This document shows, piece by piece, positions 49,132 to 59,238 of a DNA stretch of 64,000 nucleotides (positions are counted from its first letter, which is position 1; each line of letters begins with the position of its first letter). Source of the stretch: Paenibacillus agri (GTDB lineage: Bacteria; Bacillota; Bacilli; Paenibacillales; Paenibacillaceae). A program made the translations under genes and the position numbers. The notes below the pieces were generated by a model, which saw only the letters and a program-made list of their open reading frames with translations, did not search any database and was not told the DNA's origin. The stretch is taken from positions 1 to 64,000 of the forward strand of contig NZ_JABWCS010000200.1 of the NCBI RefSeq assembly GCF_013359945.1, in the 5' to 3' direction.

Positions 49132-50049
49132 ATGGAGAAGATAGCAGCAACTGCCCTGGTTTCCCAGTCATCCAGTGAACAGGAACGCAAGTCGGTGGGC
49201 ATCATCCGGTTGCTTACAAGCAATCGCCTGTCAATGATCGGACTGTTGCTCATTATCGTTTGGATTGCCCTGGCTCTGCTGGCGCCGCTACTATCCCCCT
49301 ATTCTCCTATCGAACCGGATGTGGCCAATAAACTTACGCCTCCGAGTGTATCCCACTGGTTCGGGACGGACAATTTCGGACGGGATATATTTACTCGTAT
49401 TGCATACGGGGCCAAGTATACCATCTGGTCCGGGGTGGCAGCTGTAGCGATCTCCTTCTGCGTGGGCACCATTCTCGGTGCTATTGCAGGCTACTACGGC
49501 GGTGTTCTCGGCAGCATCATCATGCGTGTGATGGATATGTTCTTGGCGTTCCCCGCATTGGTGCTTGCTATGGCGATTGCTGCCTCGATTGGTCCGGGCT
49601 TAACCAGCGCAATGATCGCGGTAAGCGTCGTTGGTATTCCTGAATATGTCCGTCTGATGTACGGGCAAACCATGCTTCTGCGGGAAAAGGAGTTCGTTGA
49701 AGCGGGGCGGGCCATCGGTTTGAAAAATTCGGTTATTTTGTTTCGCCATATTCTTCCCAATGCGCTCGCTCCGCTAATCGTAAGAGCCACGCTGGGCATT
49801 GGTTTTGCAATTCTTATCTCTTCCAGCTTGAACTTCCTCGGACTAGGCGTGAAACCGCCTATTGCGGAGTGGGGGGCCATGATAGCTGAAGGCCGTCAGT
49901 ACATTGTCTCAGGGGAATGGTGGATTGTTTCATTCCCGGGACTGGCCATTGCAACCTCCATTTTGGGATTCAATTTAATTGGAGACGGCTTGCGGGATGT
50001 GCTTGATCCCCGGCTTAGATCCAGTAGCGGCAACAAGAAGAACGATTAG
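49132..50049 (+). CDS. dppC: Dpp/Opp-type ABC transporter permease 2
   Basis: 305 aa from ATG 49132 with AAGGAG upstream. The N-terminal OppC-like cytoplasmic segment is followed by membrane helix SMIGLLLIIVWIALALLAPL. LTPPSVSHWFGTDNFGRDIF is the typical DppC motif, and the EAA loop is EFVEAGRAIGLKNSVILFRH. Ends with GDGLRDVLDPRLR. Partner of the upstream permease. Confidence 0.93.
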   Translation: MEKIAATALVSQSSSEQERKSVGIIRLLTSNRLSMIGLLLIIVWIALALLAPLLSPYSPIEPDVANKLTPPSVSHWFGTDNFGRDIFTRIAYGAKYTIWSGVAAVAISFCVGTILGAIAGYYGGVLGSIIMRVMDMFLAFPALVLAMAIAASIGPGLTSAMIAVSVVGIPEYVRLMYGQTMLLREKEFVEAGRAIGLKNSVILFRHILPNALAPLIVRATLGIGFAILISSSLNFLGLGVKPPIAEWGAMIAEGRQYIVSGEWWIVSFPGLAIATSILGFNLIGDGLRDVLDPRLRSSSGNKKND

Positions 50050-50079
50050 AAATCTGACAATGGATAAGGAGAGAAGACC

Positions 50080-51660
50080 ATGAAGAAGTGTTGGGTAGGA
50101 TTTATGGCTCTTATATTGGTTTTGGCGCTAGCTGGTTGTGCCTCAAGTCCAAGCGGTGATGCCGCCGCTTCATCAGAGCCAGCCAGCGGAGGCAATAACG
50201 GCACAGCACCCACAGCGCTTACTGTTGCATGGCAGGCAGTGGCGAGTACACTTGACCCTGTTAACGCTACGTCGGACGTTCTGGCCGTCAACGCTTACGA
50301 CCGGCTGGTAGGCTATGAAGTTAATCCTGGCGATGGCGATTCCGCCAAGGCATTCAAACTGAAGCCGATGCTAGCGAAGGAATGGACGATCTCCGAAGAC
50401 GGCTTAACCTATACTTTTAAATTGCAGGATAATGCCAACTTCCAAAGTGGAAATCCCGTTACGGCTAATTCGGTTAAATTTTCACTGGAACGAATGAGAG
50501 ATTCTGCAACGGGGAGTTTCACTTACAGCTTGACACAAATTGCTAGTATTACAGCCCAAGATGAGAAAACGGTTGTCCTCAAGCTGACCAAGGCGAACCC
50601 GAATCTGCTGAAAATGCTTGCGATGTACTGGTTCTCCATCCTTGACGATAAGCTTGTTAAAGAAAAAGGCGACGCCTATGTCAATGATCATGCGGTCGGC
50701 TCCGGTGCCTATAGCATTGAGAAATGGGATCCGTCGAGCGAAGTCATTTTCAAAGCTAACAAGAACTATTGGGCAGGAGCTCCTAAGATTGAACAAGTTA
50801 CGATGAAGTACATCAAAGAAGCCTCCAATCGTCTCATGCTGCTGAAGAACGGTGACATCGACGTCTCGGTTGAACTGCCTCCAAAGGACTTGGCAGACCT
50901 TAAGTCTGCTACGAACCTGACGGTTCATTCCAACAGCAGCAATCGGATCTTGTTCTTGGCAATGAACATGAACAAAGAGCCTTTCAACAATCCGAAGGTA
51001 CGTCAAGCGCTCGCTTATGCCACACCCTATGATCAGTTAATTAAGGACGTCATGTTTAATGAAGCGCGTTCGATGAGAAGCTCCGTTCCAAGCAACACCC
51101 CCGGCTACACAGACGACGGGTATGCGTATACTTACGATCTGGACAAGGCGAAGCAACTCTTGACCGAAGCGGGGTATCCGAACGGATTCAGCTTCGATCT
51201 GACAATTGGTTCAGGATATCCGGACTGGGACGACGATGCTGTTCTGCTGCAAGCTTCTCTAGCAAAAATAGGCGTTACTGTGAATATTAAAAATGTAGCC
51301 CGTCCGCAATTTCTGGAAATGCAAAAACAAAAGTCTATGGATGCTTACATCACCAAATGGACTTCGATGGTATACGACCCGAGCTGGCATTTAGGATTGC
51401 TGCTGGACAGCAAGGGAACAGGCAACTTCAATAACTACAGCAATCCTACTGTTGACGGGCTGTTGAAGCAAGCGAGCGATGAACGAGACAATGATAAACG
51501 CATGGAACTGTATCACCAGGCTCAGAAGATTATTACGGCCGATACCCCTTGGCTGTATCTGTATCAATACAACCGCATTGTTGGCGTCAGTAACAAGGTG
51601 GAAGGATACAAATTCTATCCGGACGAATTTATCCGTTTTGCCGACCTGAGCATGAAGTAA
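50080..51660 (+). CDS. dppA: Dpp/Opp-type substrate-binding lipoprotein
   Basis: Extracellular family-5 solute-binding protein, 526 aa. Lipobox ALAGCASS near residue 19 behind a hydrophobic signal. SBP5 motifs: YDRLVGYEV, LAKEWTISEDGLTYTFKLQD, NFQSGNPVTANSVKFSLERM and NPKVRQALAYATPYDQLI. Lies between the permease and ATPase genes, so it sets the specificity of the importer. It lacks an obvious nickel-specific feature; with urease in the same operon, nickel import (NikA-like) should not be ruled out, although a NiCoT permease is also present. Confidence 0.92.
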   Translation: MKKCWVGFMALILVLALAGCASSPSGDAAASSEPASGGNNGTAPTALTVAWQAVASTLDPVNATSDVLAVNAYDRLVGYEVNPGDGDSAKAFKLKPMLAKEWTISEDGLTYTFKLQDNANFQSGNPVTANSVKFSLERMRDSATGSFTYSLTQIASITAQDEKTVVLKLTKANPNLLKMLAMYWFSILDDKLVKEKGDAYVNDHAVGSGAYSIEKWDPSSEVIFKANKNYWAGAPKIEQVTMKYIKEASNRLMLLKNGDIDVSVELPPKDLADLKSATNLTVHSNSSNRILFLAMNMNKEPFNNPKVRQALAYATPYDQLIKDVMFNEARSMRSSVPSNTPGYTDDGYAYTYDLDKAKQLLTEAGYPNGFSFDLTIGSGYPDWDDDAVLLQASLAKIGVTVNIKNVARPQFLEMQKQKSMDAYITKWTSMVYDPSWHLGLLLDSKGTGNFNNYSNPTVDGLLKQASDERDNDKRMELYHQAQKIITADTPWLYLYQYNRIVGVSNKVEGYKFYPDEFIRFADLSMK

Positions 51661-51704
51661 CAGCAACTCTTAAATCTTCGAGAATTCCACAGGGAGGTTA
51701 GCCG

Positions 51705-52682
51705 ATGAGGCCCTTACTTGAAGTAAAGGATTTAAAGACAGAATTTCTTACCGGTAAAGGACCTGTACGTGTCGTTGATGGAGTTGATCTGGTGTTGAAT
51801 AAGGGAGAAACATTGGGGGTGGTCGGTGAATCCGGGTGCGGAAAGAGCGTGACCTCCATGTCAATTATGGGACTGCTTCCCAAAGGACAAAGTCGTATTG
51901 CAGGCGGAGATATTCGCTTTCACGACCAAAGCCTGCTCTCGCTGTCCGTGAAGGAGATGCGGCAAGTAAGAGGCAACCGAATCGCAATGATATTCCAGGA
52001 ACCGATGACCTCATTGAATCCAGTATTTAAAATCGGCAACCAAATCAGCGAAGCCCTTCGCTTTCATAAAAATCTCAGCAAAAAAGAAGCGTGGAGCGAA
52101 GCGGTCGGGATGCTGAAGAAAGTCGGCATCCCCCGTCCAGAACAAATTGCCCGGGAGTATCCCCACCAGTTGTCAGGTGGGATGCGCCAGCGGGTGATGA
52201 TCTCTATTGCAATGGCCTGTAATCCCGAAGTGCTAATTGCTGATGAACCAACGACAGCACTGGATGTGACGATTCAAGCGCAAATTCTGGAGTTAATGAG
52301 GGGGCTGCAGCATGAGCAAGGAACGGCGATTATGCTTATTACCCACGATCTAGGTGTTGTGGCGGAAACCTGTCAACGGGTTGTGGTTATGTATGCCGGA
52401 CAAGTAGTGGAGGAAGCGGAGGTGGGGATGCTGTTTAAGCAGCCTCTCCATCCGTATACCCAAGGACTTCTTGGTTCTCTCCCGCAATTGGCGGGGCAGA
52501 AAAAGCGGCTTGAGCCTATCGTCGGCAGTGTGCCGAGTCCATTGAATATGCCTTCTGGCTGCCGCTTTGCCCCGCGATGCAAATTTCGTACAGATGCATG
52601 CCTTGAATATCAACCCCCTCTTCTTGAGGTCGAACAAGGACATAAATGCCGCTGTATCCTATACGGGGAGGGAGAGCAATGA
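51705..52682 (+). CDS. dppD: Dpp/Opp-type ABC transporter ATPase 1
   Basis: 325 aa from ATG 51705 behind GGGAGGT. Walker [20 protein letters not shown], signature [19 protein letters not shown], Walker [15 protein letters not shown]-loop LITHDLGVV. The OppD/F C-terminal domain has [15 protein letters not shown] and cysteines in [18 protein letters not shown]. Energises uptake with the next gene. The final base overlap is ATGA at 52679. Confidence 0.95.
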   Translation: MRPLLEVKDLKTEFLTGKGPVRVVDGVDLVLNKGETLGVVGESGCGKSVTSMSIMGLLPKGQSRIAGGDIRFHDQSLLSLSVKEMRQVRGNRIAMIFQEPMTSLNPVFKIGNQISEALRFHKNLSKKEAWSEAVGMLKKVGIPRPEQIAREYPHQLSGGMRQRVMISIAMACNPEVLIADEPTTALDVTIQAQILELMRGLQHEQGTAIMLITHDLGVVAETCQRVVVMYAGQVVEEAEVGMLFKQPLHPYTQGLLGSLPQLAGQKKRLEPIVGSVPSPLNMPSGCRFAPRCKFRTDACLEYQPPLLEVEQGHKCRCILYGEGEQ

Positions 52683-53641
52683 GCGTCTTGCTTGAAGTAA
52701 ACAATTTAAAGAAGCATTATCCCGTTCGCAAAGGATTCTTCGGCAAGACGGGTGCGGTTGTCAAAGCGGTTGATGGCGTTTCACTGAGTATTAAGCGAGG
52801 AGAGACGCTAGCCATTGTAGGTGAATCCGGCTGCGGCAAGTCAACGATGGGCCGCTCGATTCTGCGGTTAATTGAACCGACCGATGGCGAGATCCTGTTC
52901 GAGCAGGACGATATCCGAAAACTGAATCCGGATCAAATGCGCCGGTTCCGGACGAAAATGCAGATTGTATTTCAAGATCCGTATGCATCCCTTAATCCGC
53001 GGTGGACGATAAGGGAAATATTGTCCGAACCTTTTCGCCTGTATGAGAAGCTTTCGGCTTCTGAGCTAAAGGACCGGGTGTCAGAGCTCATGCAGGTGGT
53101 CGGCCTCTCTCCCTATCAGGCGGACCGTTTTCCCCATGAATTCTCTGGTGGACAACGGCAGCGGGTCGGCATTGCCCGGGCGCTGGCGCTCAAGCCTCAA
53201 TTCGTCGTATGCGACGAACCGGTATCTGCGCTGGATGTGTCCATACGTGCCCAGGTTTTGAACCTGATGGAGGATTTACAGGAGCAATATTCGCTAACTT
53301 ATATGTTTATCTCGCATGATCTATCTGTCGTGAAATTCATCAGTGACCGCGTCGGCGTGATGTATTTGGGCCGGCTGGTTGAGATGGCGCCTACGGACGA
53401 CTTATTTCAAAATCCGCTTCATCCGTATACGAAGGCGTTGATCTCAGCCCTTCCGCTTCCGGATACAGAAGTCAAAAGAGAGCGGATTATTCTGAGCGGG
53501 GATGTACCCAATCCACAGCATCCCCCTGCTGGATGTGCTTTCCATACACGCTGTCCATCGGCCAGACCGGAATGTAAATCGGTGACGCCGGAGTGGAAAG
53601 AAGTGTCTCCAGGCCGGAGTGTAGCTTGTCTACTATATTGA
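52679..53641 (+). CDS. dppF: Dpp/Opp-type ABC transporter ATPase 2
   Basis: 320 aa from ATG 52679, overlapping the previous stop. Walker [20 protein letters not shown], signature [18 protein letters not shown], Walker [14 protein letters not shown]-loop [14 protein letters not shown], and terminal [17 protein letters not shown] with the family cysteine cluster. Completes the five-component importer. Confidence 0.95.
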   Translation: MSVLLEVNNLKKHYPVRKGFFGKTGAVVKAVDGVSLSIKRGETLAIVGESGCGKSTMGRSILRLIEPTDGEILFEQDDIRKLNPDQMRRFRTKMQIVFQDPYASLNPRWTIREILSEPFRLYEKLSASELKDRVSELMQVVGLSPYQADRFPHEFSGGQRQRVGIARALALKPQFVVCDEPVSALDVSIRAQVLNLMEDLQEQYSLTYMFISHDLSVVKFISDRVGVMYLGRLVEMAPTDDLFQNPLHPYTKALISALPLPDTEVKRERIILSGDVPNPQHPPAGCAFHTRCPSARPECKSVTPEWKEVSPGRSVACLLY

Positions 53642-53665
53642 ATTTATCCCGAAGGAGAAATGAAA

Positions 53666-55030
53666 ATGAGCACTTATCAACTTGTCGTAAGAGGATGCCT
53701 GGTGCTTGAAGACGGTGTGGTAGCGGGCGAGCTCGGCATTAATAACGGCGTCATTGAGACGTTCTCGCCAGAACAGGCAGCTCTGAACGGAGAACGGACA
53801 CTCGACTTTGAAGATTGCTATATCTTCCCGGGATTAATTGATGCCCATGTACATTGTTATACGAATCCTGAAGAAGGCTTCATTAACAATACAGCCTCGG
53901 CAGCCGTAGGCGGATTCACTACTATTCTTGACATGCCTTATGATTCACCTGATCCCATTACTAGCGTAGAACGCTTCAAGGACAAAGTGGCGCTGCTGGA
54001 GCAAGAAGCTATTGTGGATGTAGGATTGTGGGCTACCGTAGCGAAAGGAGGCACCTGGCAGATTGGCCCGTTGGCTGAAGCCGGTGCTATCGCGTTCAAG
54101 CTGTCCACTTTTGAAGCGGACCCTTACCGCTTTCCGCGCATTCCGGATCATGAAGTGCTTCAGTCGCTGCAGCTTGCGGGGAAGATAGGACTTCCGGTGG
54201 CATTCCATGCGGAGAACGGTGAGATCATCGGGCATTTGATCGAGGAATACTCGGAAAAAGGCAACGTGGCACCCCGGGCGCATATGGAGACCCGGCCTCC
54301 AGTCAGTGAATCGGTTGAGGTGCTCAAGTTGCTGGAAATGGCCTATTGGACACAGGCGAAACTTCACATCGTCCATGTTAGCCATCCTCGTACCATAGAG
54401 CTTATCCAAGCATTTCAGCGGCAGGGCGTGCGGGTGACAGCTGAAACGTGCTACCCGTATTTTTTGAAGGACGTCGGCGATCTTGAACGTCTTGGCACGA
54501 AGGCGAAGATGAACCCTCCGCTGCGTCAACCGGAAGATGCAATGAAGATGTGGGAGTATGTCAAGGCAGGCGCGTTTAACATGATTACGTCGGATCACGT
54601 CCCATGGGATAAGAGTAAGAAGGATGCGGGTAAGGAGAACATTTTCAAAGCGGCGCCGGGACTTCCCGGTCTGGAAATTATGGCTTCGCTGATTTTTGAT
54701 CGTGGTGTAGCTAAAGGACAGATGACGCCGGTGCAATATGCACAGCTGCTGTCGCAGCATCCCGCCGAAGTCTTCCAGATCGAAGGCAAAGGTCGGATCG
54801 CTCCGGGTTATGATGCCGACTTTACAGTCATTGATCCCCACGCACATTGGGTGATTGACGAGCAGAAGTTTCGGACAAATGCCAAAATCACACCTTTTCA
54901 CGGCCAAAAGGTACAGGGGAAGATCATTCATACGATAGTCCGAGGGTGTACCGTTTATGACGGAGATGAAGTGGTTCAAAAGCCAGGCTTCGGGAAATTC
55001 GTAGCTAATAAAGTGGGGGGTTCCAAATGA
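53666..55030 (+). CDS. Cyclic amidohydrolase (allantoinase/dihydropyrimidinase/dihydroorotase family)
   Basis: Cytosolic zinc enzyme that opens a cyclic ureide or imide to an N-carbamoyl acid. 454 aa from ATG 53666, eight bases after AAGGAG (ATG 53660 is too close). All catalytic residues are present: GLIDAHVHCYTNPEE (H-x-H), AIAFKLSTFEA (carboxylated Lys), VAFHAENGE, LHIVHVSHP and NMITSDHVPWDKSK (Asp). Closest in pattern to AllB-type allantoinases, but allantoin, hydantoins and dihydropyrimidines cannot be separated here. Its position between the importer and the lyase suggests it acts early on the imported substrate. Confidence 0.85.
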   Translation: MSTYQLVVRGCLVLEDGVVAGELGINNGVIETFSPEQAALNGERTLDFEDCYIFPGLIDAHVHCYTNPEEGFINNTASAAVGGFTTILDMPYDSPDPITSVERFKDKVALLEQEAIVDVGLWATVAKGGTWQIGPLAEAGAIAFKLSTFEADPYRFPRIPDHEVLQSLQLAGKIGLPVAFHAENGEIIGHLIEEYSEKGNVAPRAHMETRPPVSESVEVLKLLEMAYWTQAKLHIVHVSHPRTIELIQAFQRQGVRVTAETCYPYFLKDVGDLERLGTKAKMNPPLRQPEDAMKMWEYVKAGAFNMITSDHVPWDKSKKDAGKENIFKAAPGLPGLEIMASLIFDRGVAKGQMTPVQYAQLLSQHPAEVFQIEGKGRIAPGYDADFTVIDPHAHWVIDEQKFRTNAKITPFHGQKVQGKIIHTIVRGCTVYDGDEVVQKPGFGKFVANKVGGSK

Positions 55031-55917
55031 GCGATTTGCAAGGTCTTTGTGTCATTACGCTGACTCCTTTCCACGACGATGGCAGTCTGGATGAAGAGAG
55101 TCTGCGAAAACTGACAGAGTTCTATATTCATTCCGGTGTTCACGGAATGACAATACTAGGCATTATGGGAGAGGCTCACAAGCTGTCCGAGTCCGAGCGT
55201 TACCGGGTTATGGACATCGTCTTGCACCAGACGAACGGGCGTGTGCCAGTGATCGTCGGCTGCTCGGCGCCAGGCAGCGAGTTGGCCGGTGAGTTGGCCA
55301 AGAGAGCGGAGGAAGCCGGAGCAGCGGCCGTCATGGTTGCACCTCCTGCCAATTTGAACAATGAAGATATGCTGCTTCGTTATTTTGCAAATGTGGCTGA
55401 GAAAATCTCGATTCCGATCGTACTGCAGGACGAACCGGTAACGACAGGCGTTCGTCTGAGCGCGCCATTTATCGCGAAGCTGGCGGAGTGCGTGCCTCAG
55501 ATCAAGTACGTCAAGCTGGAAGAAGCGCCGACCACAATCAAGATCACTAGCATTCTAAAACAGGCCAATCTTCGTATTTTCGGTGGTCTCGGGGGAATGT
55601 ATTTCTACGAAGAACTTGAACGAGGTGCGGTGGGTATCATGACGGGCTTCGCTTACCCGGAAATCCTTGTGGAGACCTATAATCTGTTCATAGCGGGTAA
55701 GAAGCAGGAGGCGAGAGCGTACTTCTACCGTTATTTGCCGTTAATTCGCTTCGAAGCGCAGCTTGGAATCGGCGGCGTAACTATCCGTAAAGAGACCTTC
55801 AAGCTGCGTCAGGCGATTGCAAGCTCACATGTGCGTTTCCCGGGAGCTGCCATTGATCCGCAAACCATGCAGGAGCTTCAGGAGATAATCGCTTTTCTTG
55901 GATTGGAACTAGAGTAG
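55027..55917 (+). CDS. DHDPS/NAL-family Schiff-base lyase, catalytic Tyr absent
   Basis: TIM-barrel lyase or aldolase of the dihydrodipicolinate synthase superfamily, 296 aa, start overlapping the previous stop. The Schiff-base Lys is in IKYVKLEEAPT. The usual T-T pair of G-T-T-G-E is I-M here (ILGIMGEAHKLSESER). The Y-N-x-P loop with the catalytic Tyr is Q-D-E-P (VLQDEPVTTGV). So it is not a housekeeping DapA. It may cleave or dehydrate a keto acid formed from the ring-opened ureide. Confidence 0.85.
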   Translation: MSDLQGLCVITLTPFHDDGSLDEESLRKLTEFYIHSGVHGMTILGIMGEAHKLSESERYRVMDIVLHQTNGRVPVIVGCSAPGSELAGELAKRAEEAGAAAVMVAPPANLNNEDMLLRYFANVAEKISIPIVLQDEPVTTGVRLSAPFIAKLAECVPQIKYVKLEEAPTTIKITSILKQANLRIFGGLGGMYFYEELERGAVGIMTGFAYPEILVETYNLFIAGKKQEARAYFYRYLPLIRFEAQLGIGGVTIRKETFKLRQAIASSHVRFPGAAIDPQTMQELQEIIAFLGLELE

Positions 55918-55971
55918 AAGCACCAACTGATGGTGATGCTATAAGATACGATTTTCGGCAGGGGGATGAGC

Positions 55972-56760
55972 ATGGACTTGAATTTAACAAGCAAAACGGT
56001 ATTTATAGCGGCCTCAAGCAGGGGACTCGGCAAAGCCAGTGCGCTGGAGTTAGCAAAGGAAGGCGCCAACGTGATGCTTTCCGGGCGGAACGAGGAAGAG
56101 CTGAAGCTTGCCAAGGAAGAACTGCAGCAGGTGGCAGCGGGTCAGGTCGAATATGTGGTATGTGATATTACTAAACCGGAGCAGTTGAAGGCAGCGGTTC
56201 TTAGAACGGTTGACCTGTTCGGGACGATAGACATTTTGATTAATAATGCCGGTGGTCCGCCGGCGGGGACGTTCGAAAAATTCACGGATGAAGACTGGAC
56301 CCGAGCGTTCGAATTAACGCTGCTGAGCTATGTCCGTCTTATTCGCGAGGTACTACCTTATATGAAAAATAGTCGTGCAGGCCGGATTATCAACCTGACG
56401 TCCTCTTCGGTGAAACAGCCAATCCCAGGTCTCTTAATCTCCAATACATTTCGGTTAGGCGTTATGGGAATGGCGAAGACGCTATCCATAGAACTAGCTC
56501 CCTATAATATTCTGGTCCACACAGTAGCACCAGGACGAATTGCTACGGATCGTGTAAGAACGCTGGATGAAATCAAGGCTAATCAAACGGGTGTTCCGAT
56601 TGAACAAGTGGAGGCCGACTCCCGCAAGACCATTCCGCTTGGACGTTATGGCAAACCGGAAGAGTTCGGCAAAGTGGTCGCTTTTCTGGCTTCGGAAGCC
56701 TCATCCTATATGACTGGCAGCACGGTGCTGGTGGATGGCGGTATGATCAAAAGCATGTAA
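55972..56760 (+). CDS. Short-chain dehydrogenase/reductase, atypical active site
   Basis: 262 aa from ATG 55972, six bases after GGGGG (ATG 55966 is too close). Cofactor motif TVFIAASSRGLGKASALELA, NNAGGPPAGTFEKFTDEDW. The active site has Ser in LTSSSVKQPIPG, but where Y-x3-K is expected there is S-N-T-F-R (LISNTFRLGVMGMAKTLS). The same change marks a divergent SDR group in Bacillota. C-terminal FLASEASSYMTGSTVLVDGG is classical. Placed before ureA; probably reduces or oxidises an intermediate of this pathway. Confidence 0.85.
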   Translation: MDLNLTSKTVFIAASSRGLGKASALELAKEGANVMLSGRNEEELKLAKEELQQVAAGQVEYVVCDITKPEQLKAAVLRTVDLFGTIDILINNAGGPPAGTFEKFTDEDWTRAFELTLLSYVRLIREVLPYMKNSRAGRIINLTSSSVKQPIPGLLISNTFRLGVMGMAKTLSIELAPYNILVHTVAPGRIATDRVRTLDEIKANQTGVPIEQVEADSRKTIPLGRYGKPEEFGKVVAFLASEASSYMTGSTVLVDGGMIKSM

Positions 56761-56792
56761 AAAAAGAAGTTTACGGAAAGTAGGGAGAATAT

Positions 56793-57101
56793 TTGCAACT
56801 TAGCCCTCATGAGAGAGACAAGCTGTTGATTACTGTAGCCGCCGATTTGGCACGGAGAAGGCTTGCGCGCGGGTTGAAATTAAATTATCCAGAAAGCATT
56901 GCGCTCCTCACATCGGAGATTATGGAGGGAGCTCGTGATGGGAAAACGGTATCCCAGCTCATGGAGCTCGGAACACAAATTCTGAAGCGAGAACAGGTTA
57001 TGGAGGGTGTACCTGAGATGATTCAAGAGGTACAGGTCGAAGCGACGTTCCCTGATGGCACAAAACTTGTAACCGTACACCAGCCTATTAACGGAACCTA
57101 G
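56793..57101 (+). CDS. ureA: Urease subunit gamma
   Basis: Smallest structural subunit of nickel urease, 102 aa, TTG start at 56793 behind [26 protein letters not shown] and [20 protein letters not shown] are typical. Starts the urease genes in the order A-B-C-F-G-D. Length is normal. Confidence 0.96.
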   Translation: MQLSPHERDKLLITVAADLARRRLARGLKLNYPESIALLTSEIMEGARDGKTVSQLMELGTQILKREQVMEGVPEMIQEVQVEATFPDGTKLVTVHQPINGT

Positions 57102-57156
57102 CATGGATCAGTATAATCACGTCCTTTTATCAAGTACGAATAGAAGGAGGAATAAG

Positions 57157-57540
57157 ATGATTCCGGGTGAATATCGGACACAAGCAGGATGGATTGAACT
57201 TAATGCAGGCAGAGCCACTGAGAAACTGATTGTCGTAAATTTAGGTGATCGTCCAATTCAGATTGGATCACATTTTCATTTTTTCGAAGTCAACCGGGCT
57301 TTATTATTTGATAGGGAACTTGCATTTGGAATGAGACTGAATATCCCTGCCGGAACGGCTGTGCGCTTTGAACCCGGAGAGGAGAAGCCGGTAGAGCTTG
57401 TGACTCTGGGAGGCAATAAGTGCTCTTACGGTCTGAGTGCCATCACTAATGGTCCTGCTGAAAAAGGAGATTTAGGCATTGAAGTTAAGGCCCGTCTTCA
57501 GGCATGGAAAGGAGACTGTCATGCACAAGATAGACCGTAA
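57157..57540 (+). CDS. ureB: Urease subunit beta
   Basis: 127 aa from ATG 57157 behind [50 protein letters not shown] and [19 protein letters not shown] are family blocks. It ends 20 bases inside ureC, so the two are translationally coupled. Forms the alpha-beta-gamma trimer with UreA and UreC. Confidence 0.95.
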   Translation: MIPGEYRTQAGWIELNAGRATEKLIVVNLGDRPIQIGSHFHFFEVNRALLFDRELAFGMRLNIPAGTAVRFEPGEEKPVELVTLGGNKCSYGLSAITNGPAEKGDLGIEVKARLQAWKGDCHAQDRP

Positions 57541-59236
57541 AAGTTATGCAGGTATGTTTGGTCCGACAACCGGGGACGCCATACGCCTTGCAGATACAGA
57601 GCTTTGGGCGGAGATTGAACATGATTATACGGTATACGGTGATGAGTGCAAATTTGGCGGTGGTAAAGTCATTCGTGACGGGATGGGCCAGTCCAGCAGC
57701 GCCATACGCAGTGAGGGTGTGCTCGATACGCTTATAACAAATGCGGTGATCATCGACCATTGGGGGATTGTGAAGGGAGATATCGGAATCCGGGATGGGG
57801 TAATCACAGCTATTGGAAAAGCAGGCAACCCTGACATCATGGATGGCGTGACGCCAGGTATGGTTGTTGGTGCAAGCACGGAAATTATTGCAGGAGAAGG
57901 TAAGATTGTTACAGCCGGGGGCATTGATGCACATGTGCATTTTATTTGTCCCCAGCAGATTGAAGTTGCATTATCCTCTGGAGTTACAACTATGATTGGG
58001 GGAGGGACAGGGCCTGCAACAGGGACAAAGGCAACAACCTGTACGCCGGGTGCCTGGCATATGATGCGCATGCTGGAGGCGGTAGAGGCATTTCCAATGA
58101 ACATCGGGCTTACCGGAAAAGGAAATTCCTCATTCGTAGAACCTCTCATTGAGCAGATTGAGGCGGGTGCAATTGGTCTCAAGCTGCATGAGGATTGGGG
58201 CAGCACTCCGGCAGCCATTGATGCATGTCTGAAAGCCGCAGATCAATACGATGTTCAGGTTGCCATCCATACGGATACACTCAATGAATCCGGTTTTCTG
58301 GAGGATACACTGGAGGCTATAGGCGGCAGAACGATCCATACCTATCATACGGAAGGAGCCGGTGGCGGTCATGCTCCCGATATCATCCGGGCTGCGGCTG
58401 AGCAGAATGTTCTGCCTTCATCGACCAATCCCACCCGGCCCTTCACCGTTAATACCATCGAGGAGCATCTGGATATGCTGATGGTATGTCACCACCTGGA
58501 CAGCCGTATTCCAGAAGATGTAGCGTTCGCTGATTCACGCATTCGTCCTGAAACTATAGCCGCAGAGGATATTTTACACGATATGGGTGTCTTCAGCATG
58601 ATCAGTTCGGATTCCCAAGCGATGGGGCGTGTCGGTGAGGTGATCATCCGTACATGGCAAACAGCGGATAAAATGAAACGCCAGCGCGGACCGCTTGAGT
58701 CGGATACAGAAGAACGGGACAACGTGCGCATCAAGCGTTATATCGCCAAGTATACGATTAATCCGGCGATCACACACGGCGTCTCGCATCTTGTCGGTTC
58801 AGTTGAAATCGGAAAGTTCGCGGATCTGGTGCTGTGGAGCCCCATGTTCTTTGGAGTCAGGCCGGATCTGGTGCTCAAAGGCGGCAGTATTGCTTATGCA
58901 CAAATGGGTGATCCGAACGCCTCGATTCCGACACCGCAGCCTGTATTCGGACGCCCGATGTTCGCCGCATACGGCAAATCGTTGACTGAAAGCTCAATTA
59001 CGTTCGTATCGCAGGCCGCTTATGACAGTGGAATAAAGGAACGGCTGGGACTTATGAAGCGGGTGGAGCCGATTAGGAACTGCCGCAATGTATCCAAGAA
59101 GGATATGATTCATAACGGTTTTACGCCAAAAATTGAAGTTAATCCGGAAACGTACAAAGTGACGGTCGATGGTATACACATTACTTGCGAGCCTTCTGAA
59201 GTGGTTCCGATGGCTCAGCGATACTTTTTGTTTTGA
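57521..59236 (+). CDS. ureC: Urease subunit alpha (catalytic)
   Basis: Hydrolyses urea to ammonia and carbamate with two nickel ions. 571 aa from ATG 57521 with AAAGGAGA upstream. Nickel ligands and active-site residues are visible: [14 protein letters not shown] (H-x-H), [13 protein letters not shown] (carbamylated Lys), [23 protein letters not shown], and the flap His in [20 protein letters not shown]. Length and motifs are fully canonical, so this enzyme should be active once nickel is loaded. Confidence 0.98.
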   Translation: MHKIDRKSYAGMFGPTTGDAIRLADTELWAEIEHDYTVYGDECKFGGGKVIRDGMGQSSSAIRSEGVLDTLITNAVIIDHWGIVKGDIGIRDGVITAIGKAGNPDIMDGVTPGMVVGASTEIIAGEGKIVTAGGIDAHVHFICPQQIEVALSSGVTTMIGGGTGPATGTKATTCTPGAWHMMRMLEAVEAFPMNIGLTGKGNSSFVEPLIEQIEAGAIGLKLHEDWGSTPAAIDACLKAADQYDVQVAIHTDTLNESGFLEDTLEAIGGRTIHTYHTEGAGGGHAPDIIRAAAEQNVLPSSTNPTRPFTVNTIEEHLDMLMVCHHLDSRIPEDVAFADSRIRPETIAAEDILHDMGVFSMISSDSQAMGRVGEVIIRTWQTADKMKRQRGPLESDTEERDNVRIKRYIAKYTINPAITHGVSHLVGSVEIGKFADLVLWSPMFFGVRPDLVLKGGSIAYAQMGDPNASIPTPQPVFGRPMFAAYGKSLTESSITFVSQAAYDSGIKERLGLMKRVEPIRNCRNVSKKDMIHNGFTPKIEVNPETYKVTVDGIHITCEPSEVVPMAQRYFLF

Positions 59237-59238
59237 AC

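Noticed and set aside
50080..53641. Nickel (NikABCDE) identity for the Dpp-type importer
   Set aside because: A urease is in the operon, but a NiCoT permease already supplies nickel and the order with amidase and cyclic amidohydrolase favours an organic cargo. It is not excluded.
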